The notes under the pieces are model-generated. The model was not told the origin of the DNA and ran no database searches. It saw nothing but the letters and a program-made list of their open reading frames with translations. A stretch of 64,000 nt of DNA from the NCBI RefSeq assembly GCF_002201535.1, contig NZ_NIWW01000003.1, forward strand, positions 372,001-436,000, given 5' to 3'. Of the stretch, positions 39,200 through 46,467 are shown piece after piece (positions within the stretch are counted from its first letter, which is position 1; every line of letters starts with the position of its first letter). Source of the DNA: Lacimicrobium sp. SS2-24. Its GTDB lineage: Bacteria > Pseudomonadota > Gammaproteobacteria > Enterobacterales > Alteromonadaceae. Both the position numbers and the translations under genes were made by a program.

Positions 39200-39511
39200 T
39201 TAAGCCTTATTTTGTTGTTCCAGGAACGTTTTCACTTGCTTGTCAGCCACATGCTGTTCAATGTGATAGCGTTGCTGTACCAGCGCACTCAATTGCTGCT
39301 GATTACCGTCACTTTTCAGGATTTCAGATTCACTGAGTTTGCTCCATTGGCTTTTGGCGGCTTTGACCTGCTGTGGCCACTTCACTTTCGCCCCAGGGGA
39401 TGGAACAGTCTGTGCCGCTTTAATTGGCGTTGGTTCCATTTTATCCGCCATGTCGCTTCGGTTAGCCTTGTCGACTTTTTCGTTACGATTCTGTTCACTG
39501 TGATTATTCAT
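39200..39511 (-). CDS. CsbD-like stress protein
   Basis: A 103-residue hydrophilic protein whose C-terminal half (about 47-100) follows the CsbD/YjbJ pattern: QVKAAKSQWSKLSESEILKS, then DGNQQQLSALVQQRY and a final helix. CsbD proteins are abundant general-stress proteins without known activity. The N-terminal 45 residues are Asn/Lys/Asp-rich and probably disordered. I use the ATG at 39511, preceded by GAGG; the longer frame would translate the promoter region. Confidence 0.7.
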   Translation of the reverse strand: MNNHSEQNRNEKVDKANRSDMADKMEPTPIKAAQTVPSPGAKVKWPQQVKAAKSQWSKLSESEILKSDGNQQQLSALVQQRYHIEQHVADKQVKTFLEQQNKA

Positions 39512-39591
39512 ATATACCTCGTTGTAAACTCGGCAAGCGCAGGTTGCGCTAACCGATAGCCAACACTCTAAACGCCATGGCACCTGCAGTC

Positions 39592-39607
39592 GGTGCGCCA
39601 GCGCGCT
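39592..39607 (-). promoter_or_regulatory. Crp/Fnr-type dyad, site 6 (CsbD-like gene)
   Basis: GGTGC-GCCAGC-GCGCT on the plus strand, 81 bases before the CsbD-like start. Read toward that gene it is AGCGCGCTGGCGCACC, differing from site 4 at one base. Confidence 0.58.
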
Positions 39608-39709
39608 TAACCCGCGTTTTTACTCATCCCTGGCTAACGCAGTAGCGGTAACGCGCCTGCAAGTATGTTTTAATCTGCTTTCTGAGACGTTTTTTAAAAA
39701 GGCTTGAGG

Positions 39710-40816
39710 ATGATTATCCGCACATGTATCGCCACCCTTTTACTACTTTGCCTGAGTGCCAAAAGCCAGGCAGAGACCCCTGTCGAACCAGCCGGGCAGG
39801 CGCTGAGCGAGGCCGAGGCCAATAAACTGGTTTCTCTGCCATTGCACTGTGTTGAAACGCCTTACCCTTACAAAACCGGCATCGTTCTGGGCAGCGCCGA
39901 AGACTTAAAAGAGCCTTCAGTGCACCATCCTATCTTTTACGGCTGTTTTGACTGGCACAGTGCCGTACATGGTTACTGGTCGCTGGTGACATTGTTGCGC
40001 CAGTTTCCGGATTTGGCCAAAGCGGATGAGGTCAGAGCGCTTCTGCAGCGTAACCTGAGTGCAGACAAGGTCGCCGGTGAAGTGGCGTTTTTCAGTAAAG
40101 ACATCAATGCCTCTTTCGAGCGCACCTACGGCTGGGTGTGGCTACTTAAACTCTCCGATGAACTACACCAGTGGCAGGACCCGATGGCGCAGCAGCTGGC
40201 GTCCAACCTGCAACCTCTGGCCGATGTGATTGTTAAGCGCTATGTCGATTTTCTGCCGCGCCTGCTCTACCCCATTCGGGTCGGCGAGCACACCAATATC
40301 GCCTTCGGACTGAGTTTCGCCTATGACTACGCCGTAAATCGTCAACACAGCGCATTACAACAGCTCATTGCTGAACGGGCGAAAAGCTATTTTTTACAGG
40401 ATAAAAACTGCCCCATAAGCTGGGAGCCCAGCGGTTATGACTTTCTGTCACCCTGCCTGGAAGAAATCGGCCTGATGCAGCGCATTTTGCCCGAAGACGC
40501 GTTTCTTGCCTGGGTAAAAGACTTCATGCCGCAACTGGCCGACCCGACATATAAGCTGGACGTCGCCCGTGTCAGTGATCGCAGCGACGGCAAACTGGTA
40601 CATCTGGATGGTCTTAACTTCAGCCGTGCCTGGAACCTTTACGCCCTCTCAGGTCAGTACCCACAATACCGGCATTTACGTAAGCTGGCTGACCAGCACA
40701 TGGCCCAGTCCTACCCTAACCTGATTGGCGACAGCTACGAAGGCAGCCATTGGCTGGGCAGCTTTGCCATTCACGCCTTAAACAGCGCCAAACAACAAAC
40801 GAATCGTACTGAGTAA
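39710..40816 (+). CDS. Exported DUF2891 protein
   Basis: Predicted periplasmic protein of 368 residues in the DUF2891 family. It has a signal peptide (about 1-20, KSQA-ET) and family blocks HPIFYGCFDWHSAVHGYW, FERTYGWVWLLKL, EHTNIAFGLSFAYDYA, CPISWEPSGYDFLSPCLEE, DGLNFSRAW and SYEGSHWLGSFAI, which suggest an alpha/alpha barrel of glycoside-processing type; no activity is established to my knowledge. The ATG at 39710 has AAAAAGG seven bases before it; a TTG two codons upstream is less likely. Confidence 0.78.
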   Translation: MIIRTCIATLLLLCLSAKSQAETPVEPAGQALSEAEANKLVSLPLHCVETPYPYKTGIVLGSAEDLKEPSVHHPIFYGCFDWHSAVHGYWSLVTLLRQFPDLAKADEVRALLQRNLSADKVAGEVAFFSKDINASFERTYGWVWLLKLSDELHQWQDPMAQQLASNLQPLADVIVKRYVDFLPRLLYPIRVGEHTNIAFGLSFAYDYAVNRQHSALQQLIAERAKSYFLQDKNCPISWEPSGYDFLSPCLEEIGLMQRILPEDAFLAWVKDFMPQLADPTYKLDVARVSDRSDGKLVHLDGLNFSRAWNLYALSGQYPQYRHLRKLADQHMAQSYPNLIGDSYEGSHWLGSFAIHALNSAKQQTNRTE

Positions 40817-40876
40817 CGGCACACAGGGAGTTTAAAAAGACACGGTGTGTTCACCCCTTATCAAAGTAAGGGGCTG

Positions 40877-42169
40877 TTATGGCAGCATGGTCGCCTTTTT
40901 CCTGCTGGCAATATTCCTGCGCGCAATCAGGAACAACAGCGCGCCAACCAGGGCAAAACCGCCCAGTGTCTGCCATTGTGTGGCGTTAGTTTGGGTGGCG
41001 GCCCAAAGACTGAGGCCCAGCGCCAGAGGCGCTGCCAGTATGATGGTTTTGTTAAGGGCGCCCATGCCGGCGCGACGGCGCAGTGTCGGCAGGGCAACAA
41101 TCGAGGCCACGTAGGCCAGCAACCTCGCCAGCGTACTTACCGCGGCAAGTGCCAGAAAATCATCCCACAGCGCAAACAGGATTGCCCCGGCCCCATAAAA
41201 GACAATGGCGTTGGCGGGTGTTCCCCAACGCGATACCCGCCCGAACCAGGCGGGGAGCAAACCGTCATCGGCCAGTGCCGGTGGCATGCGGCTCGCCGAG
41301 GTGTGTCCTGCGGTGAGATTGGCAAGTACGCTGATGACGATGGTAGCGGCAATCAGTAACGCCCCCACATCACCGCCGTACTCACCGGCCAGTGCAATCA
41401 GTGGTGCCTCGGGGCCCGTTCCCGCGACCACGCTGTAACTGTAGGCCCACTGCAGCCCAAAATAGACCAGGGTCACCAGGGCAAGGCCCAACAATAATGC
41501 ACGCGGCATGGCACGCCGGGGTTGCGAGGTTTCTCCCGCCGGAATGGTGGCGTTTTCAAAGCCAACAAATGCGTATAGCGCGGCCAGTGCAACGCCCTCT
41601 ACGGCACTGAATGTGGGCAGTACCAGCGGCTGGGGATGCGCGGCAAAGCCAATCCCGATCGCCATCAGCAGCAACAAGGGTAACAATTTAAACAGGGTCA
41701 TCGCGCCCAGTACGGCCACAACCCGCTTTATGCCGATGACATTGATAAAGGTCAGCCCACCCAGCACACTGACAATCAGAGCGATCTTAGCCACCCCCTC
41801 ACCCACAACGGGCCACAAGGCAGCCGCATAGGCCACCAGCACCAGTACATTTGCCCCCTGACTGATTAATCTCGCTGCAAAAAAGTTCCAACCGACAATA
41901 AAACCCGCGAAGTCGCCAAACGCATCGCCCACATAGCGCTGCGGTCCGCCCGAACGATCGGTCAGTTTGGTCAGTTCGGCAAAGCAAACAACGATGGCCA
42001 TAACAAGCAGACCGCCAATCAGCAGTAACCAGGGTGCAAAGAAACCGACCGCAACATGGAGCGCTTCGGGTAGCCCAAAAATGCCGGCGCCGATGAGCCC
42101 GTTGACCACGATAAACAGAACGCCAAGCGTTCCCATATCTCGGCGATATTTAGACGTTTCGCTCTTCAT
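40877..42169 (-). CDS. APC superfamily amino acid permease
   Basis: Inner-membrane transporter of 430 residues with twelve predicted spans, of the amino acid/polyamine/organocation superfamily. The first span carries the substrate-backbone loop IVVNGLIGAGIFGLPEAL, and the sixth region carries YAFVGFENATIPAGET. I start at the ATG at 42169, preceded by GGAGAG; an ATG six codons upstream lacks a site. It is convergent with the DUF2891 gene and lies beside a diverged repeat. The substrate, an amino acid or amine, cannot be fixed. Confidence 0.85.
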   Translation of the reverse strand: MKSETSKYRRDMGTLGVLFIVVNGLIGAGIFGLPEALHVAVGFFAPWLLLIGGLLVMAIVVCFAELTKLTDRSGGPQRYVGDAFGDFAGFIVGWNFFAARLISQGANVLVLVAYAAALWPVVGEGVAKIALIVSVLGGLTFINVIGIKRVVAVLGAMTLFKLLPLLLLMAIGIGFAAHPQPLVLPTFSAVEGVALAALYAFVGFENATIPAGETSQPRRAMPRALLLGLALVTLVYFGLQWAYSYSVVAGTGPEAPLIALAGEYGGDVGALLIAATIVISVLANLTAGHTSASRMPPALADDGLLPAWFGRVSRWGTPANAIVFYGAGAILFALWDDFLALAAVSTLARLLAYVASIVALPTLRRRAGMGALNKTIILAAPLALGLSLWAATQTNATQWQTLGGFALVGALLFLIARRNIASRKKATMLP

Positions 42170-42209
42170 CGGGCTCTCCGCAAACAAATGGGTCAGAATG
42201 GGTTCAGGT

Positions 42210-42336
42210 CTTGCTTTTGGCCACTATCCTATTCTCCCGGCAATGGTGCAAACCTAAATACTCACTCAGCGTCTTAAACGCCCTTTCCCGACCAGCATGC
42301 CTCTGTATTCAGGCTGAGGTTTGAAGTTAACCCTAA
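42210..42336 (-). repeat. Diverged direct repeat, copy A
   Basis: About 130 bases that align with 44247-44383 with only scattered changes (shared blocks GCAAACCTAAATA and ACCAGCATGCCTCTGTATTC). On the minus strand both copies keep a reading frame ending in YLGLHHCRxNRIVAKSKT and a stop, so each looks like the tail of the same lost gene or mobile unit. Confidence 0.7.
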
Positions 42337-42420
42337 AACAAAAAGCCAAAAGGGCAAAACGCAAGATCTGCCCCGTGCCTCAGCTAAAAAGCCGATGATA
42401 CCGGCGTTATCGCAGCGCTA

Positions 42421-43032
42421 TTATTCTGGTGCCCGAGCGGTGTATTCGCCTCCCGCCTTCAATCCACACGCGTGGGGTTGGGTATTTTGAAATGTCACCG
42501 GCACCGTTTGTCCGCAGGGTAAACGATTATAGTGGGGCGGCAAGTTTGGCCCGCATTGTTGCACGTCAAAATGCAAATGCGGCCCCCCACTCTGACCGGT
42601 ATTACCACTCAGGCCAATGATATCCCCCCTGTTAACCCTGTCGCCTTCTTCCACCAGCGCCCCCTTGTGCGTGAGGTGAAAATACCTTGCGACCGTACCA
42701 TCGTCATGTTGAATAAAAATGTAGTTTTCTTCGAGATCGGTATTGTTGCCGTCTTCAAAGACTTCCCGCACACTCACCACGTTGCCGCCTCTGGCCGCAA
42801 TCACCTGTGTGCCAATCGGCATGATAAAATCGATTGCGTAGGTGCCGACGCCATTATTTGAGGCACGATAATGTTCAGTCGACGCATACACGGAATGTGT
42901 TGTGCCTGCTGTATAAGGCAGGATGTAAGGCGATTGCTCTTGAGATGGGAACACGCCACAGTCGATTTCCGGGCTGGAACAGGCGGTCAGTGATACTGAC
43001 AATAAAAAGGGTATCGCCAAAAATTGTTTCAT
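42421..43032 (-). CDS. M23-like (LytM fold) lipoprotein
   Basis: Predicted lipoprotein of 203 residues (LTAC, Cys18) with a C-terminal LytM/peptidase-M23 fold (about 60-165). The second zinc motif is present as HLHFD (GGPHLHFDV) and the YFHL His is kept, but the first HxxxD motif reads TYAID, so the usual first His ligand is missing. It may be an inactive amidase activator, as in EnvC or NlpD, or a variant with another ligand. Six Cys remain in the mature chain. An AAGGAGG site eight bases upstream fixes the start. It is the best-preserved gene in the small island between the two repeat copies. Confidence 0.75.
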   Translation of the reverse strand: MKQFLAIPFLLSVSLTACSSPEIDCGVFPSQEQSPYILPYTAGTTHSVYASTEHYRASNNGVGTYAIDFIMPIGTQVIAARGGNVVSVREVFEDGNNTDLEENYIFIQHDDGTVARYFHLTHKGALVEEGDRVNRGDIIGLSGNTGQSGGPHLHFDVQQCGPNLPPHYNRLPCGQTVPVTFQNTQPHACGLKAGGEYTARAPE

Positions 43033-43190
43033 TCATTTATCCTCCTTTGAACCCAGTTTGTCGCACTACAACTGCCAAAGGTTTAAAATAGCGGCGCTGG
43101 CCCCTACTGCCCGGCCCGCTGGTCATCGGTGATCGCTTCTACTGGCAAAGGCTGCTCGCCGTGCTGGTAAGGATTGCCCGGTCAGGCACA

Positions 43191-43218
43191 AAAAACGCCC
43201 GGAAAAATGGGCGTTTTT
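43191..43218. terminator. Bidirectional terminator
   Basis: AAAAACGCCC pairs perfectly with GGGCGTTTTT around an 8-base loop. On the minus strand it lies 17 bases after the stop of the interrupted gene at 43236-43565. Confidence 0.8.
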
Positions 43219-43235
43219 AAAATAAAAAACCGGTA

Positions 43236-43565
43236 TCAGCCTTGGTTCTTCTTCTCTTTGCGGGCCTTGATTTTGATGACTGCACTCGTGTCATCGCGGG
43301 ACAGGCATTCTTTGTCGTGGCCGTTGTTGAAGGTCAGTTCTACGGGCTGGCTTTGCTGTTTGGCGCGCTGGGCAATGGCCATTTTTGTAGGCAAATCTTC
43401 ATCCCCTGCAAAGCCCAGCACCTGCCAGTTCTGGCCTTCCAACTGGATAAAGGTCTTCTCTTCGGTTGGATACAACATCTGCACCTTGGCATCCGGGCAT
43501 TTGACGTTGGCTTAGGCCAGTGTACTGGCCATTAACAACAACAGCCCTGTAATTATTCTTTGCAT
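43236..43565 (-). pseudogene. Small exported protein gene interrupted by an in-frame stop
   Basis: From the ATG at 43565 the frame gives a clear signal peptide (MQRIITGLLLLMASTLA), then TAA at 43514-43512, then continues in the same frame as ANVKCPDAKVQ and 82 further residues ending KARKEKKNQG. One base change (CAA or GAA to TAA) at the signal-cleavage point would explain it. The mature part, if made, is a Lys-rich periplasmic protein of about 92 residues with two Cys that I do not recognise. A start at the internal ATG 43484 would make a protein without a signal. A terminator follows, so the unit was once a normal gene. Confidence 0.65.
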
Positions 43566-43662
43566 TTTTATACCTTTAATATCTTGATTAATAATCATTT
43601 TTATTATTTTTTGACGGTGCAAGACTTGACCTCGTGTACTTGACCCATGTACTCAGAAATAG

Positions 43663-44061
43663 TCACTGGACTATAACCAATGCACTTAAAGGTAGAAAAA
43701 CTAGCACCGATGATACTGCCCATCCAGCAACTAAAGTCTTTAATACTTTCTTTTTTTTCTTACTTTGAGAGTCATACCATCTCCTCGCAGAATCAGTCTC
43801 ATCACTGCCTACAGAAGCATTGAGTATAAAGAACACCAAAAGAGCCACTATAAAAATTACTATAAAGCCATCATCAGCATATTCAGCAAAAAAACCAAAA
43901 AGCAAATGGTCAATAACCATCAGTAGGCATATCAAATTGATTCCTAAAAAAGTCGTAAGAAACAATATTGTTCTGTTTCCTAAGACCCTCTTGGTTAATG
44001 TTTCTAACATGTCCTCAGCTACGCAATAAACTACTGAGATGAACAGTTTCACTTTATTCAA
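43663..44061 (-). CDS. Small membrane protein of unknown function in an AT-rich patch
   Basis: I do not recognise this 132-residue protein. It has three predicted membrane spans (about 31-53, 65-82 and 109-130) and a basic loop (SQSKKKKKVLKT) before the last. Base composition is far more AT-rich than neighbouring genes, a sign of recent transfer. Its ATG overlaps the stop of the upstream ORF (44054-44245) by eight bases, so the two are translationally coupled; such layouts occur in effector/immunity pairs, but nothing in the sequence proves that here. Confidence 0.5.
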   Translation of the reverse strand: MNKVKLFISVVYCVAEDMLETLTKRVLGNRTILFLTTFLGINLICLLMVIDHLLFGFFAEYADDGFIVIFIVALLVFFILNASVGSDETDSARRWYDSQSKKKKKVLKTLVAGWAVSSVLVFLPLSALVIVQ

Positions 44062-44245
44062 ATTCCTCTTCCTTTCTTGCAGGACTCAGAATACCTTTGG
44101 CGAAATTCGTATCATAATAATATTCATCAGCCAACCAGTAGGCACCTGACACTACTAGAAAACCGGGATGTATGAAGGGTAATGCTCCCATGCCAACATC
44201 AAGAGCTAAGTCTAAAAATTCCCACCCATAATCATTAAAATCCAT
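44054..44245 (-). CDS. Probable 5'-truncated ORF next to repeat copy B
   Basis: A 63-residue reading frame (MDFNDYGWEFLDLALDVG... with a hydrophobic centre and an acidic end) of unknown family. The ATG at 44245 directly abuts the diverged repeat and has no ribosome site; reading further upstream only translates the repeat. I therefore think the original 5' part was lost or replaced. The AT-rich composition matches the overlapping downstream gene. Confidence 0.4.
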   Translation of the reverse strand: MDFNDYGWEFLDLALDVGMGALPFIHPGFLVVSGAYWLADEYYYDTNFAKGILSPARKEEEFE

Positions 44246-44246
44246 A

Positions 44247-44383
44247 GGGTCAGGTCTTGCTTTTTGCCACAATCCTATTCACCCGACAATGATGCAAACC
44301 TAAATAATCTTCCGATGCCGTAATCGCCGTTCTGTGACCAGCATGCCTCTGTATTCCGGCTGAGGTTTTAATTAAACCCTACA
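44247..44383 (-). repeat. Diverged direct repeat, copy B
   Basis: Partner of 42210-42336 in the same orientation, about 2 kb away. Its minus-strand frame reads SAGIQRHAGHRTAITASE then DYLGLHHCRVNRIVAKSKT and a stop, longer and more intact than copy A. Confidence 0.7.
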
Positions 44384-44394
44384 AAAGAATCTAA

Positions 44395-44535
44395 AAAGAC
44401 AAAAAAGATGGCAGCAGACTCAGGCTGCTTACCGGTGGCGTACTATGCGGACTGACCATAATGATGCTGATTGGCGTGATGGGCCTAACCCCGTTTTTGA
44501 TCAAAATCATGAACGGCGAGGCCATTGTCTTTTAA
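44395..44535 (+). pseudogene. 3' fragment of a membrane protein gene
   Basis: An open frame without a good start that encodes RLRLLTGGVLCGLTIMML and then IGVMGLTPFLIKIMNGEAIVF before TAA. One strong membrane span and a sensible end suggest the tail of a lost transporter or similar protein. The parent family is not identifiable from this length. Confidence 0.3.
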
Positions 44536-44776
44536 ATCACCTGTAAGTTGCACTAGGTTGCAACGGACTGTTCAGATAGGGATCCCGCTGGCAGGTCACC
44601 AAGGCTTTTTTGTCCACGTTACTAAAGTCGTTCGTCAGCACAAACGATAGCAATGGGGTCAGATGGAAGCGGCCAGGTGTGACTGTAGCAAGACTCTTTA
44701 TGTAGCCAGTATGTGGCGGCAATGCTGCTTAGCCACCGCTGGCGCTGGCAACACCTGAGTAGGTCTTAAACGGCCG

Positions 44777-45304
44777 TTACTGGCACCACTTCTTGTCCAG
44801 ACGGATGGCACCATTAAAGGACTGCGCGGGGATAGGCTGGATCAGCACCTCACCTTTATTGGAAGTCATGCGGTGAATATACTCCCCCTCACCGGTGGCA
44901 ATGCCCACATGGGTGATAACACCTTCGGCCCAATTGCCATAAGTGTTGTGCAGAAACACCAGATCACCGGGCTGTAACCCCTCGATACTATCAATACGCT
45001 GACCGAATTCTTCACTGGCCAGGGAGTCGGCATGTTCAGGTAACAGCTTATCGCCTTCGCCAAGCAAGTGCTTATCCCAGGGATTGGCGGTTTCCAGTGT
45101 CGCAAACTGTTCGCCGCAGGCCACTTTCAGCACTTCCCGGGTCCAGTTCATACACTGTTCGGCTTCGCCGACGCGATAGGTTTTATTTAGCCATTGCAGG
45201 CTGTGCTGATGGATCTGCTTTCCGGGCTCTGCGGCCTGGCCAGCAACTGGAAACAGTGTCAGCAGGCTGACAACTACGATAAAAAGAGTCTTGGAAAATG
45301 GCAT
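44777..45304 (-). CDS. Exported NlpC/P60-like cysteine peptidase
   Basis: Periplasmic protein of 175 residues with a signal peptide (1-25, GQA-AE) and an NlpC/P60-type papain-like fold. The likely catalytic residues are Cys51 (AEQCMNWT), His132 (ITHVGIAT) and His144 (EYIHR), with the family landmark QPGDLVFLHN at 111-120. Such enzymes cut D-Glu/meso-DAP or related bonds of stem peptides. The order Cys-His-His fits, though the Cys motif is less typical than in Spr. It starts a run of cell-wall or peptide hydrolases on the minus strand. Confidence 0.75.
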   Translation of the reverse strand: MPFSKTLFIVVVSLLTLFPVAGQAAEPGKQIHQHSLQWLNKTYRVGEAEQCMNWTREVLKVACGEQFATLETANPWDKHLLGEGDKLLPEHADSLASEEFGQRIDSIEGLQPGDLVFLHNTYGNWAEGVITHVGIATGEGEYIHRMTSNKGEVLIQPIPAQSFNGAIRLDKKWCQ

Positions 45305-45426
45305 AGCGGGCTTTCCTAATCATCAACATAAACACCACTATGGGGGTAATATTTCGACAGGAAAAGTGATTACCCATCGTTTGATACGATGGTGCCCACC
45401 TTATTGGCTGGTGCGGGAGAGAAGGT

Positions 45427-45714
45427 TCAGCCGCACTGACTGGTTTCAGTTTGTAAGGAGGAGACGCGCATCTGTAATTTACGATGGGCATTGAGCACGG
45501 TTTTGATATCCCTGAGTAATTCATTTCCGTCTTCGGTGAGGATAGGGTCCCGGCGGCTACGGTCAAAAAGATTAAGACCGGTTTTATCTTCAAGTTTATG
45601 GATCAGTCCGCTTACCGACGACTGTGCTTTTCCCAGGCGGCGCGCAGCACCGGAAAAACTGCCTGTTTCTACGGCCGCCATAAAGGCTTCCAGTTGTTCA
45701 ATCGACAAGGCCAT
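45427..45714 (-). pseudogene. Truncated LysR-type regulator (DNA-binding part only)
   Basis: A 95-residue frame that contains only the LysR winged helix (LEAFMAAVETGSFSGAARRLGKAQSSVSGLIHKLEDKTGLNLFDRS) and the linker helix, and stops where the effector domain should begin. It is close to the full LysR regulator at 53402 (same AARRLGKAQSS core and LFDRS). No effector-domain remains are found downstream in any frame, so a deletion probably removed them. It may be inert, or it may still bind DNA through its dimer helix. Confidence 0.75.
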
Positions 45715-45857
45715 AGTAATTCCCTGATAACAATGAATAATTAGTTAAATGTAACAGATTGAATGGAATATTTTATTACAAATTGTAGCGCTAAGAAAGC
45801 GCTATCAGACAGGTTGCTGATATTCTTGGTTAAAATGCAGGCAATTTTGCCTCATTG

Positions 45858-46466
45858 TTATTCTTTTGTCGGGTCCGAACCTGCGGCGACAAACACATGC
45901 AACCACAAGTCATCACCACTGCCATTATCGTTGATGGCGTGTTCAAACTCCGCCCGCGGATAGCGGATCTTTTCACCACTGACAGAAGTGTCATAGCTGC
46001 CCCATTTCTGCAAATTCCATTTACCGAAAGGATCGTGAACGGTGTAATAGTCACCGTCATAGCCTGTCACAACCAGAATATGGCCCGGAGGGGTAAACCA
46101 TCCATGAATGATGGTGGGCTGGCCCTGTGCTGCCAGCTTACGAAGCTGAGTGATAGTGCCCCGGGTCAGAGCCAGGTCGCGCAGCTCACTGCCCGCTTCA
46201 GCAGCCAGGGTATTGAACCCGTCGGCCAAGTCCGCCACTTGCTGTAACAAGCCAAAGCGCTGGTATAGATAATCTGGCGTACGCTGGCCCAACTGCTGTG
46301 GGTCAGTAATACCAAAATAATCCGTGACCATGGCCAGCGACGTGATACTGCAGGTGGAATTGGGTTGTTGCAGGTTGTCGCGCTGAGAATAATACGGAAC
46401 CCCGGCGGCGGCCTGGCTGATCATAGCCAGTGACAACACCAGCCCTGCGTACAAAGATTTAAGCAT
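45858..46466 (-). CDS. Exported C39-like cysteine peptidase
   Basis: Periplasmic protein of 202 residues with a signal peptide (1-21, AAA-GV) and a peptidase C39-like papain fold. Catalytic residues are placed as Cys39 (NSTCSITSLAM), His129 (PGHILVVTGY) and Asp145 (VHDPFGKWN). It closely resembles the C-terminal domain of the protein at 54503-56383, including the tail NDNGSGDDLWLHVF, so the two arose by duplication. It is the last gene of the receptor/MFS/peptidase operon, one base after the M1 peptidase stop. Confidence 0.82.
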   Translation of the reverse strand: MLKSLYAGLVLSLAMISQAAAGVPYYSQRDNLQQPNSTCSITSLAMVTDYFGITDPQQLGQRTPDYLYQRFGLLQQVADLADGFNTLAAEAGSELRDLALTRGTITQLRKLAAQGQPTIIHGWFTPPGHILVVTGYDGDYYTVHDPFGKWNLQKWGSYDTSVSGEKIRYPRAEFEHAINDNGSGDDLWLHVFVAAGSDPTKE

Positions 46467-46467
46467 T

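Larger units (their letters stand above)
44246..44776. other. Gene-poor stretch with repeat copy B and gene remnants
   Basis: Holds repeat copy B (44247-44383), a plus-strand fragment at 44395-44535 and no complete gene. A minus-strand frame at 44537-44722 ends VTCQRDPYLNSPLQPSATYR, which reads like coding sequence but has no family I can name and no ribosome site. The stretch looks like a scar of insertions and deletions. Confidence 0.45.

Noticed and set aside
43663-44272. The ORF pair as an Rhs toxin tail with immunity gene
   Set aside because: The apparent DPM start of the tail comes from translating the repeat copy, not from an Rhs core, and no toxin motif is recognisable. Kept only as an unproven effector/immunity possibility.
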